Below, piece by piece: positions 1-6,497 of a stretch of DNA of 6,992 nucleotides. Positions within the stretch are counted from its first letter, which is position 1. Each line of letters opens with the position of its first letter. The stretch lies in NCBI GenBank assembly GCA_023417065.1, contig JAEZGH010000009.1, forward strand, positions 1 through 6,992. The letters are read 5' to 3'. Below the pieces are notes generated by a model. The model was not told the origin of the DNA and did not search any database. It was given only the letters and a program-made list of their open reading frames with translations. The DNA comes from Bacteroidota bacterium (GTDB taxonomy: Bacteria; Bacteroidota; Bacteroidia; Cytophagales; Cyclobacteriaceae). The position numbers were made by a program, and so were the translations under genes.

Positions 1-582
1 GGTATAAGCAACATTATTATGGACAAGCGTATACATCTTGCATGCATCTGATATCAACTACTTAAAACTATACAATTTCCTGCGATTCGATTCCGGAGGT
101 GTATGATATTAGTATACGATTTGCCCAGAATTTTGCTAATTGGCCAAAGCATTCTTCCCGGCATTCTCTAGTCAGATCCTCTGATCCTCTTAGGAAAAAT
201 TGAAATCCCTACATTCTTCCGTATAATTTGTGCTTGGCTGCTCGTATTAAATTCAAAAAAGGCAGGGTGTGGATTGGGACGCAAGGCTTACAGAAGGCAA
301 TGTAATGCCAGGAACAATATTACCGCCATCCTGAAGATCGTGCCCCTTAAATGTTCGGTAAAAAATCGACATTCAGACGAGAGGTCGCTTCATTAAGCAT
401 CGCATTTAGTATTTTAACCAAAACTGTTCTGCAAGACATTTGTCACCAGCGTAATTTGGAAATTATGGCTATTGGAAATTCCTTTTTGAGAAGCTGATTG
501 GCCAATGGCCATATCAAAGTGATCTGCAGATGCTTAGCGTGTTTGTTTCAGAAAGTCGAATGCTAGTGAACAAAGAAACTCC
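1..582. other. AT-rich region without an intact gene
   Basis: No intact gene can be supported here. The stretch is visibly richer in A and T than the two large genes of the window (21 of the first 60 bases are G or C). It contains the Reg_prop-like remnant listed separately, a tandem 8-bp duplication GATCCTCT at 175-190, and two palindromes with the same core, TTGGCCAA at 140-147 and ATTGGCCAAT at 497-506. No tRNA, rRNA or clear terminator was seen. Stops are frequent in all frames apart from a + strand open stretch from 455 that runs into the antisense of the NTF2-like gene. Confidence 0.6.
204..347 (+). pseudogene. Remnant of a Reg_prop (two-component beta-propeller) gene
   Basis: The + strand frame between the TGA at 201 and the TAA at 348 reads like one blade of the Reg_prop beta-propeller repeat found in periplasmic sensor regions of Bacteroidota hybrid two-component systems. 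It has NPYILPYN, then KKGRVWIGTQGLQKA (Trp codon at 270-272), then an in-frame TAA at 303, then QEQYYRHPEDRAP. In intact proteins the usual order is a Leu-Pro-x-Asn segment, a Gly-x-x-Trp-Ile-Gly-Thr core, Gly-Leu-Asn-Lys, and a Tyr/His-rich segment ending in an Asp-Pro-Asn-type turn. That order is preserved here. No start codon, kinase or other blades are visible, and the frame is broken by a stop, so this is a fragment. The homology is judged by motif order alone; a chance match in ~50 codons is possible. Confidence 0.45.
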
Positions 583-1053
583 CTACCAGTACTCAAATAT
601 TTTAAGAATTTTTCCGTTCCTGAATTCAAATAAGGTCATTCCAGGGTCAACTTCTTCAAGCTCACCGGACGCATTCTTTCTGAAGTATACCCGATCCGTT
701 ACTAGTGCATTAAGTCCGGCAATCAAATTCCTGACTTTTACATCAGTGATTGAACCATTGTAGCTGCCATTCTTTTGATTATTGATATACCCTTCATATA
801 AGGTGTTTCGGGAATAGCTCCCGCCATACTTGGGGTGCACATAAACGAAATCATCCGTAAATAAACTGAACAATTTATCAATGTCGTCCTTGGTTGAGCC
901 CTGCTGGTATATTTTAATGCTTAATGAATAGTACTTTTCAACCACGATTCTTAAGGAGTCTTTGTGTTCCTTCGTTATCTCCTGGGATTTGACATCAATT
1001 TGGAGGAAAAGACCCAACGAAACACATCCCAAAAATTTAAGCAGTTGACTCAT
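583..1053 (-). CDS. Exported NTF2-like (SnoaL-type) small protein
   Basis: A 156-residue protein with ATG at 1053 and TAG at 583. Residues 1-23 form a signal peptide: Lys6, then a hydrophobic run FLGCVSLGLFLQI, with a plausible signal peptidase I cut near VKS-Q. The mature part fits the NTF2-like fold: an N-terminal helix with LRIVVEKYYSLSIKIYQQG, LFTDDFVYVHPKYGG (residues 62-78), then the strands VKVRNLIAGLNALVTDRVYF and MTLFEFRNGKILKIFEYW. This resembles the 'nuclear transport factor 2 family' proteins common in Bacteroidota, which may be small ketosteroid-isomerase-like enzymes or plain binding proteins. No catalytic residue can be assigned, so the substrate is unknown. The start is preceded by an A/T-rich stretch without Shine-Dalgarno sequence, normal for this phylum. 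The gene is intact although both flanks carry gene remnants. No obvious hairpin terminator follows. Confidence 0.82.
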   Translation of the reverse strand: MSQLLKFLGCVSLGLFLQIDVKSQEITKEHKDSLRIVVEKYYSLSIKIYQQGSTKDDIDKLFSLFTDDFVYVHPKYGGSYSRNTLYEGYINNQKNGSYNGSITDVKVRNLIAGLNALVTDRVYFRKNASGELEEVDPGMTLFEFRNGKILKIFEYW

Positions 1054-1124
1054 AATGATTGATTTAATGTCACGTTCTTAACAACCACGTTATCGGCGTT
1101 AACCGTTGAAATGCTAATATTTCA

Positions 1125-1132
1125 CAAAGCTA
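1125..1132 (-). promoter_or_regulatory. Possible -7 promoter element of the NTF2-like gene
   Basis: On the - strand this reads TAGCTTTG, an exact match to the Bacteroidota -7 consensus TAnnTTTG. It lies 71 bp upstream of the ATG at 1053, implying a 5' leader of roughly 65 nt. No good TTTG -33 element is present at the expected ~19-21 bp spacing, so the assignment rests on the -7 element alone. Confidence 0.35.
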
Positions 1133-1153
1133 CTCTTATTTATCGGTACTCCT

Positions 1154-1681
1154 TCATATCAACTGGTCCGACCTTATTTTAATAATCTCTGTGCTTACTC
1201 AATAGATAGTTTGTAGTCAGCCCTCTTCGTCATATCTACCAAAAATAAATATTTGCCATCTGAGGTGATACTCGGGCATGTTTGGTTGAAATCCGAATTT
1301 AACAGATTTCCAGGTTCAAGGGTTTTGTCCATGTTCCGTCTTTCTCCTCGAAACATAAATATCGTTGTCTTTCCTTGTCATCTTCGTTGTATCGTTCAAT
1401 TACTAACGAATCATCATTTTATCAACCGATAGATCCATTTCTAAATCAAGCTGCCTTGCATTCCCGGATACCTTCCTCGCTGACCATGCAGGAGTACGGT
1501 TATCGGAGGACGAATAAAATCGCATTTCTTTCAATTCCGTTATCCATCCGCTTGATCTTATCTGCCGGACTTCGTCTTGGATGATATGTACGGCGTTCGT
1601 TGCGCCAGCGCGTCGCAGTAAGAAGCCCGTGGGAAGATGATTATCCAATGGAGCAAACATCTCCTCAGGTTCCGGTTGCTG
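1154..1681 (-). pseudogene. Decayed PD40 (WD40-like beta-propeller) protein gene
   Basis: No single frame is long, but reading the - strand across frames gives the motif order of PD40-type beta-propeller proteins, which are usually exported in Bacteroidota. From 1681 downward: QQPEPEEMFAPLD (typical mature start, near Phe-Ala-Pro), then WSARKVSGNARQLDLEMDLS and VDKMMIR, stopped by TAG TAA at 1400-1405. In a second frame (1418-1371) comes DDSLVIERYNEDDKE. In a third (1369-1340) DNDIYVSRRK. Another shift gives DGTWTKPLNL (1340-1311), and another gives GNLLNSDFNQ then TCPSITSDGKYLFLVDM (from 1311). A last shift gives IY, a TGA where Trp is expected, then VSTEIIKIRSDQLI and TGA at 1154-1156. At 1340 and 1311 the breaks look like loss of a single G each. 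With at least five frame breaks and two nonsense sites, this is a dead gene rather than sequencing error. The upstream border is uncertain. Confidence 0.72.
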
Positions 1682-1813
1682 CGAGCGGATGGATGTGTAT
1701 GCACGTGAAACAAGCCTGATGCGACGAATTCAACAGCTTTTGCAACATAGCTACTAGGTATACCATCGCCCTAGTACCCACTTTTGGGTCCGTGCCACCA
1801 ATCCATCAAAGCC
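1682..1813. other. Leader region upstream of the cytolysin-like gene
   Basis: This 132-bp gap lies between the PD40 remnant and the cytolysin-like gene and should hold that gene's promoter. No match to TAnnTTTG with a correctly spaced TTTG was found on the + strand. It contains the inverted repeats listed separately (1752-1789). The translation start has no Shine-Dalgarno sequence. Confidence 0.5.
1752..1776. promoter_or_regulatory. Inverted repeat upstream of the cytolysin-like gene
   Basis: TACTAGG at 1752-1758 and CCTAGTA at 1770-1776 are perfect 7-bp inverted repeats around an 11-base loop. An 8-bp palindrome GGTATACC (1757-1764) overlaps the left arm. Immediately after, ACCCA (1776-1780) and TGGGT (1785-1789) can form a second small hairpin. 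The cluster ends 24 bp before the ATG at 1814. It could be an operator or an RNA hairpin in the 5' leader; no U-tract follows, so it is not a typical terminator. Confidence 0.4.
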
Positions 1814-3484
1814 ATGAAAATCACCAATTACACATTGAAGCTGGTAACCTTTTGCTGCATAGCTGCAATCTTTTCTGTCTGCTCGCCGAAAGATGATCCG
1901 CAACCCGTCGTTTCCGCTAACCTGGATGAGTTCTTTGAAACCGTGCCGAAGTGGGAGGATTTCTCGCCACCGGTGGCATCGGCTGATGTCGCCATCGCGG
2001 AGCAAGTGGTGGATCCCGACCCGACAGTGATCTTAGGCGCTAACTACATCTGTTCATCGACCTCCTACTCCTTAACTGAAACCCCTGACAAGATCACGAC
2101 ACTCAACCCCGACGTTGAGATCCTGTACGTTGGTTCCTTACTTCAAGGAAACGGATACCTCAATGGTATCGGTTCACTCGCCGAACTTCCGGTACGGCAG
2201 CGGGCCCCAATAACCATAACGCTGGATCTGCTCACCGGAGACAATACGCGGGTGGTCGAAAACCCTACCGTGTCGTCCGTGGGTCAGGCTGTTGGATCGC
2301 TTATCAATGATGCACAGAATGGCGGATACAAGGCGGGCAGTAACATTTTCTATAAATCGGAAACCACGCATTCCATCTCACAGGTAGCGCTTAAAATGGG
2401 AATCTCCGCCAGCTACATGGGCGCCAGCGTTAAGGCAAGCCTTGAAACCAACATATCGGATGAAAAGCGAACGGTCACAGCCTACTTTGTTCAGCAGATG
2501 TTCACAGCTTCGATGGTCCTGCCACAATATCCGGAAGATGTATTCAGCGACGACTTTACACAAAGCCTGCTTGACCGCGAAATCCAGAGTGGAAGAATGA
2601 ATCCGCAAAACCCGCCGGTATATGTATCAAGTATCGTCTACGGCCGGATCATGATGTTTTCCTTCACGTCGACCGCGACCGAAGCCATGATCAGGGCTAC
2701 GCTCAATGCCATTTATAACGCCGGTGAGTTTGGCGGTGAATTGGATTCTAGGCTAAAGGAAGTTCTTGAGACTGCCGAGATCAGTGTGGTGACCGTTGGC
2801 GGTGACGCTGAGCATGCCTTGAGCCTCATAAGAGGGAATAACCTCTCGGCTTTCTTTTCGGCAGATTCTCCACTGTCTACCGCCAAACCGATTTCCTATG
2901 TCGTGCGCAATCTTAAAGACAATACGATTGCCAGGGTGAGTGAAACGACTACCTATAACCTGCGCGAATGTACGCCGTCAGAACCGACTGGTGTCGCGCT
3001 GGCGATGAGGCTTACACGCATTGAGGCCGTTGCCCTTCCTAAAATCGATCCAATTATTCAAATCCCTCCGAAGACCGCCGAAGTATATTACGAATTCTAT
3101 ATTGACGATCTGAGGGGACCAAGACTTGCGGCCAGACTGCCGTGGCCAACGTTTCTTCCATTGGGTGAAGGGCAAAGCAAGGATCTTTCGCACGTAGCAG
3201 TGGGAAGCATTTTCACCTCTGATATACCCATCTTTGACGATCTGATGTTGCATTGGGATGGACGCGATTATATCAAGGTGCATGGAAACCTTTGGGATTC
3301 GGATGATGATCTCGGCATCACCGACGACAAGTTTCCATTTGCGCGACAGTTCAAGGGTGCTGAAAGCGGACTCGTCTTTGATGACAATCGGGAACGCCAG
3401 TTTTCAATTACGAGTAAGGATGCCTATGGAAACGAATTCAGGTTATACGGCACCTACCAACGACTACATTTCCTTTATGATTAG
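1814..3484 (+). CDS. Cholesterol-dependent-cytolysin-like pore-forming protein, probable lipoprotein
   Basis: A 556-residue protein of the thiol-activated cytolysin (CDC) family, which oligomerise into large beta-barrel pores in target membranes. Segments follow perfringolysin O in order, compared from memory: RAPITITLDL (130-139), VENPTVSSVG (148-157), a region with VTAYFVQQMFTASMVLPQYP (221-240) and EDVFSDD (241-247), VYGRIMMFSFTSTAT (275-289), VVTVGGDAE (325-333; a conserved Gly-Gly) and PISYVVRNLKDNTIARV (359-375). After about residue 385 the similarity stops: the Trp-rich undecapeptide and Thr-Leu cholesterol motif of domain 4 are absent. Instead there is a ~165-residue tail, probably a beta-sandwich, with WDSDDDLGITDD (494-505). 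The leader KITNYTLKLVTFCCIAAIFSVC-SPKDD looks like a lipoprotein signal with Cys23, though Val before Cys is atypical. ATG 1814 is preferred to the in-frame TTG at 1784 because it begins the leader directly. It converges on the hybrid regulator gene. Target and function in the host are unknown. Confidence 0.92.
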   Translation: MKITNYTLKLVTFCCIAAIFSVCSPKDDPQPVVSANLDEFFETVPKWEDFSPPVASADVAIAEQVVDPDPTVILGANYICSSTSYSLTETPDKITTLNPDVEILYVGSLLQGNGYLNGIGSLAELPVRQRAPITITLDLLTGDNTRVVENPTVSSVGQAVGSLINDAQNGGYKAGSNIFYKSETTHSISQVALKMGISASYMGASVKASLETNISDEKRTVTAYFVQQMFTASMVLPQYPEDVFSDDFTQSLLDREIQSGRMNPQNPPVYVSSIVYGRIMMFSFTSTATEAMIRATLNAIYNAGEFGGELDSRLKEVLETAEISVVTVGGDAEHALSLIRGNNLSAFFSADSPLSTAKPISYVVRNLKDNTIARVSETTTYNLRECTPSEPTGVALAMRLTRIEAVALPKIDPIIQIPPKTAEVYYEFYIDDLRGPRLAARLPWPTFLPLGEGQSKDLSHVAVGSIFTSDIPIFDDLMLHWDGRDYIKVHGNLWDSDDDLGITDDKFPFARQFKGAESGLVFDDNRERQFSITSKDAYGNEFRLYGTYQRLHFLYD

Positions 3485-3524
3485 TGCACTACATAAAAAT
3501 ATCGTGGGATCCGGTAACATGCTT
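3485..3524. other. Convergent intergenic gap
   Basis: Forty bases separate the stop codons of two convergent genes. The gap holds GTGCAC (3484-3489) and GGATCC (3507-3512) palindromes and an AT run, but no convincing stem plus U-tract on either strand. Transcripts of the two genes may therefore overlap at their 3' ends unless the hairpin at 3552-3596 stops the + strand transcript. Confidence 0.5.
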
Positions 3525-6497
3525 TCAATACATGGCGTCCTTTGACTTCACTTCAGTCGGTGTGCATCCGAAGTGCTGAAGGAAACACCGACTGAAATAG
3601 GAAGGGCTGCCAAAGCCAACGGAATAGGCGATTTCGGAAATGGTACCTGCCTCCTGCTCGATCATGCCTCTTGCCCGTGCAAGCCGGAATGAACGGATGA
3701 ATTGCGAGGCTGATTGGTTTGTCAGGGCTTGTAACTTCCGGTGGATCTGGGATCGACTCATGCCAACTTCCTTACCTAACTGGTCAACGCTGAATTGTTC
3801 GTTCCCAAGGTTCGCTTCCACCGTGTTCTTAACACGTATCAGAAAGGCTTCGTCTATAGACGTTAGTACTGTTTCGTCCGGGAGCAGCAACACATGGCGA
3901 TTAAATTTTTCACGGAGCTGCCTTCTGGACTGGATCAGGTTGACAATCCTTAATTCTAATTCCTGCGGGACAAACGGCTTGGTTATATAGTCGTCGGCGG
4001 CATAACGAAGGCCCAGGATTTTGTCCTCCTGCGACGACCTTGCCGTAAGCAAGATGAGAGGAATATGGCTTGTCTTCTCATCTTGCTTGAGTTCATTGCA
4101 AACCTCATATCCGTTCCTGACCGGCATCATGACGTCGCATACGATCAGATCAGGAACGATTTCCATAGCGAGCTGTATCCCCTGATCGCCATCATACGCT
4201 TCCGCAATCTTATACTGATCCTGAAGGATCGATTTGAGATAAATCATTACGTCATTGTTGTCCTCGATAAGCAGCAGCAATGGTTTTGTGGCTAGCGCCG
4301 ACGGGAACAGCTCGATGGCTTCGTGCTCTGCAATGAAACGGTCAGGATAGTAATCACTGGTTGACTGAAGATCGGCATCAGAAATTATTTCATGCCCTGC
4401 GAGGTGAGCGGTACCCAGCGGAAGCTTGAACGAGACCGTGGTCCCCCGGCCCGGTGCGCTCTGCACGTCAATGCTGCCGTGATGGAGTTCAACAAGTTCC
4501 CGGGCCAACGCAAGGCCTATTCCTGTTGCGCCTTGCGGGCCAGGCTCTTTCTCCCGAGACCCCTGGTAGAAGCGGTCGAAGACATGAGCAATTTCGTCTT
4601 CCCGTATGCCTTCACCGCTGTCAGCAACAATAATTCTACAGTGTCGGTCATCATATTCCTGAGATACCGTGATCACCCCTCCCCCCGGCGTAAACTTCAT
4701 GGCATTCGAAAGAAGATTGATTACAACTGTTTCTATTTTTTCAGCATCAAACCAGACTTCAAGACCTTTGCTTTTGAATGCTGTCGTCAGCGATATATTC
4801 TTGATCTCGGCCATGGTCTCGAATGACATCACCACACCTTTTAGCAGCGGAACGATATCACGCGCCGATGCCTTTAATTTCAGACTGCCGGATTCCAGCT
4901 TTGACAGCTCCATCAGTTGGTTCGTCAGCGTAAGCATTCGGCTCGCGTTCTTGTGCATGGTAGCCAGTTGGAATTTCAACTGAGTGTCTTCAATCGAGGA
5001 GCTCAATGTTTCAATAGGGCCAAGGATGAGTGTCAGCGGGGTTCTGAACTCATGCGAAATGTTGGCGAAGAAACGCGATTTCATTCGCTCTACCTCCTGC
5101 CCTTTTAGCATCAACTGACGATTCTTTCGCGCCACGACCCGTTGCCGACTGTACAGGAGCACAAGAATAACGATGACTGCAAGACCCGCCAGCACATAGG
5201 TATTCCGCTTGAACTCCTCCGCCTCCTGCCTTTGCTGCAACACGAGTATCTGTTGATCTTTCTTTGCTGTCTCATAATTTTCGCGCAACTCCTCAACGAG
5301 TCGCGTCTTTTCCTCGCTATACAACGTGTCATTTAATACGATGTAGTTTGACAGCGCTTCGAACGCTTTCTCGTACGCATGCTGGCTCGCCAGTATTTTC
5401 GCAATGAAAGCATAGGCTAGTTTCTGATCTACTGGTAACTCCTGTGACTTCGCGAGCTTGAGCTGTCTCTCAGCGAATATCAATGCCGAGTCGGGCTTGC
5501 CCATCGCGAAGTAGTTCTCCGCCATGTGACCGACAACGTATACTTCCTGGTACTGGAATCCGGCCTCTTCGGCAAGCCTCAATGCAGACTTCAAATAATG
5601 TGTAGCGCTGTCGAAGTGACCCGTTGTCGACCAGTAGGCACCTATGTTGTCATAGTTCGTAATGATCAGATCGGGGTTCATGGCAACTTCCGCAATCCTG
5701 AGCGACTGCCTATAGTAATTCAGTGCAGAATCCTGATTCCCCAACATACTATGTACGGATCCGATATTGGTCAGGGACCACGCCTGAAGATTTTTGTTTT
5801 TGATTTGCGTGCTAAGGGATCGTTCCTTATGCATGTATTCGAGTGCCTTCTCAAGGTTCCCTGATTCTTCAAACGTCACTCCCAGGTTTCCGAGCAGATA
5901 AGCCAGCGCCAGCGTGTCGTTCAGGGCTTCGTAATACTTCTCCGATAACAGAAAGTGTTCAATGGCTTTCGAATGATTTCCTTTTATGCTGTTGAGTATC
6001 CCGAAATTCTGATGACCCCGGGCAATCATTGTATTGTATCCAACAGACTCTGCTGCTGTGAGGGATCTTTCTGCGGCCATGGCGGCGCTATCATAGTCTC
6101 CCCGTTGAAAGTATAGCAGATAGCGCTGGTTGTACGAATCGGCGATCAGTTTCGCATCCCCGACGTCCTCGCTGATACGGGTAGCGCGCGCTTCGTATTC
6201 AAACCCGAGAGCAAGATCACCGGACTTGAGTTTGATGTACGACATTACGATCAGACAGGAAGCGAGACCTTCAGGATGGTCCATGTCATCCAGCAGCGTC
6301 ATGGCTCTGTTCACCAGGCTATCCGCCCGACGTATGTCAGTCCGGGTGTACTTCCTGGCCTCAGCAATGAGCGCGTTGACTGATGCCGTATCTGCGATGA
6401 TGGTGGCATTCGGTGGTGTGCCTGCCTGCGCATCGTCGTACACAACGATGGATGAAACGGATAGCAGAAGGATACGCAGGAACCCGGTGTAAGGCAT
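3525..6497 (-). CDS. TPR-type hybrid two-component system protein (histidine kinase, receiver, AraC HTH)
   Basis: A 990-residue all-in-one signal protein. Signal peptide 1-25 (FLRILLLSVSSIVV, cut at AQA-G); periplasmic TPR array about 37-391; coiled coil 392-432; membrane helix 434-449 (TYVLAGLAVIVILVLLY); HisKA 472-536 with H-box SHEFRTP (phospho-His482); HATPase 581-694 with N-box NLLSNAMKF (Asn594, Asn598), DSGEGI (Asp626), GIGLALA and GRGTTVSF; receiver 739-854 with acidic IEDN (Asp746), phospho-acceptor Asp788 in CDVMMP, Thr818 and Lys840 in TKPF; AraC helix-turn-helix 880-984, two HTH units with FSVDQLGKEVGMSRSQI and ISEIAYSVGFGSPSYF. All catalytic residues are present, so kinase, phosphotransfer and DNA binding should be functional. 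The TPRs repeat every 40 residues, replacing the Reg_prop/Y_Y_Y propeller of polysaccharide-sensing relatives. The signal sensed and the target genes are unknown. ATG at 6497 is preferred over an in-frame TTG at 6509 because it sits directly before the signal peptide; no Shine-Dalgarno sequence is seen. Confidence 0.96.
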   Translation of the reverse strand: MPYTGFLRILLLSVSSIVVYDDAQAGTPPNATIIADTASVNALIAEARKYTRTDIRRADSLVNRAMTLLDDMDHPEGLASCLIVMSYIKLKSGDLALGFEYEARATRISEDVGDAKLIADSYNQRYLLYFQRGDYDSAAMAAERSLTAAESVGYNTMIARGHQNFGILNSIKGNHSKAIEHFLLSEKYYEALNDTLALAYLLGNLGVTFEESGNLEKALEYMHKERSLSTQIKNKNLQAWSLTNIGSVHSMLGNQDSALNYYRQSLRIAEVAMNPDLIITNYDNIGAYWSTTGHFDSATHYLKSALRLAEEAGFQYQEVYVVGHMAENYFAMGKPDSALIFAERQLKLAKSQELPVDQKLAYAFIAKILASQHAYEKAFEALSNYIVLNDTLYSEEKTRLVEELRENYETAKKDQQILVLQQRQEAEEFKRNTYVLAGLAVIVILVLLYSRQRVVARKNRQLMLKGQEVERMKSRFFANISHEFRTPLTLILGPIETLSSSIEDTQLKFQLATMHKNASRMLTLTNQLMELSKLESGSLKLKASARDIVPLLKGVVMSFETMAEIKNISLTTAFKSKGLEVWFDAEKIETVVINLLSNAMKFTPGGGVITVSQEYDDRHCRIIVADSGEGIREDEIAHVFDRFYQGSREKEPGPQGATGIGLALARELVELHHGSIDVQSAPGRGTTVSFKLPLGTAHLAGHEIISDADLQSTSDYYPDRFIAEHEAIELFPSALATKPLLLLIEDNNDVMIYLKSILQDQYKIAEAYDGDQGIQLAMEIVPDLIVCDVMMPVRNGYEVCNELKQDEKTSHIPLILLTARSSQEDKILGLRYAADDYITKPFVPQELELRIVNLIQSRRQLREKFNRHVLLLPDETVLTSIDEAFLIRVKNTVEANLGNEQFSVDQLGKEVGMSRSQIHRKLQALTNQSASQFIRSFRLARARGMIEQEAGTISEIAYSVGFGSPSYFSRCFLQHFGCTPTEVKSKDAMY
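3552..3596. repeat. Perfect 12-bp inverted repeat within the regulator gene's 3' end
   Basis: TTCAGTCGGTGT (3552-3563) and ACACCGACTGAA (3585-3596) are exact reverse complements separated by 21 bases. On the - strand the arms encode FSRC and TPTE of the last AraC helix region. They lie 67 bp beyond the cytolysin-like gene's stop codon on the + strand, so an RNA hairpin could act as a 3' stabiliser or weak terminator of that transcript. No U-tract follows, so a classical terminator is unlikely. Confidence 0.75.

Noticed and set aside
455..763. + strand open frame of about 100 codons (with ATG at 530)
   Set aside because: From 583 on it is the antisense of the NTF2-like gene. The upstream part, with NYGYWKFLFEKLIGQW, looks protein-like but has no start, no recognisable family and stops just before it; not strong enough to call.
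1403..1660. 85-residue - strand ORF as an independent gene
   Set aside because: It is one frame of the PD40 remnant; the motif series continues past its stop codons in other frames.
1784..1813. TTG start ten codons upstream for the cytolysin-like gene
   Set aside because: The extra residues (MGPCHQSIKA) put uncharacteristic sequence before a clean leader that starts with ATG at 1814, and TTG starts are rare in this phylum. The TTG also lies inside the small hairpin at 1776-1789.
3507..3512. GGATCC palindrome in the convergent gap as a terminator
   Set aside because: Stem is only three base pairs with no loop and no U-tract on either strand.
4392..4983. + strand ORFs of 104-144 codons inside the regulator
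   Set aside because: They lie antisense to the kinase domains, whose motifs are complete and unambiguous; the antisense products show no domain features.
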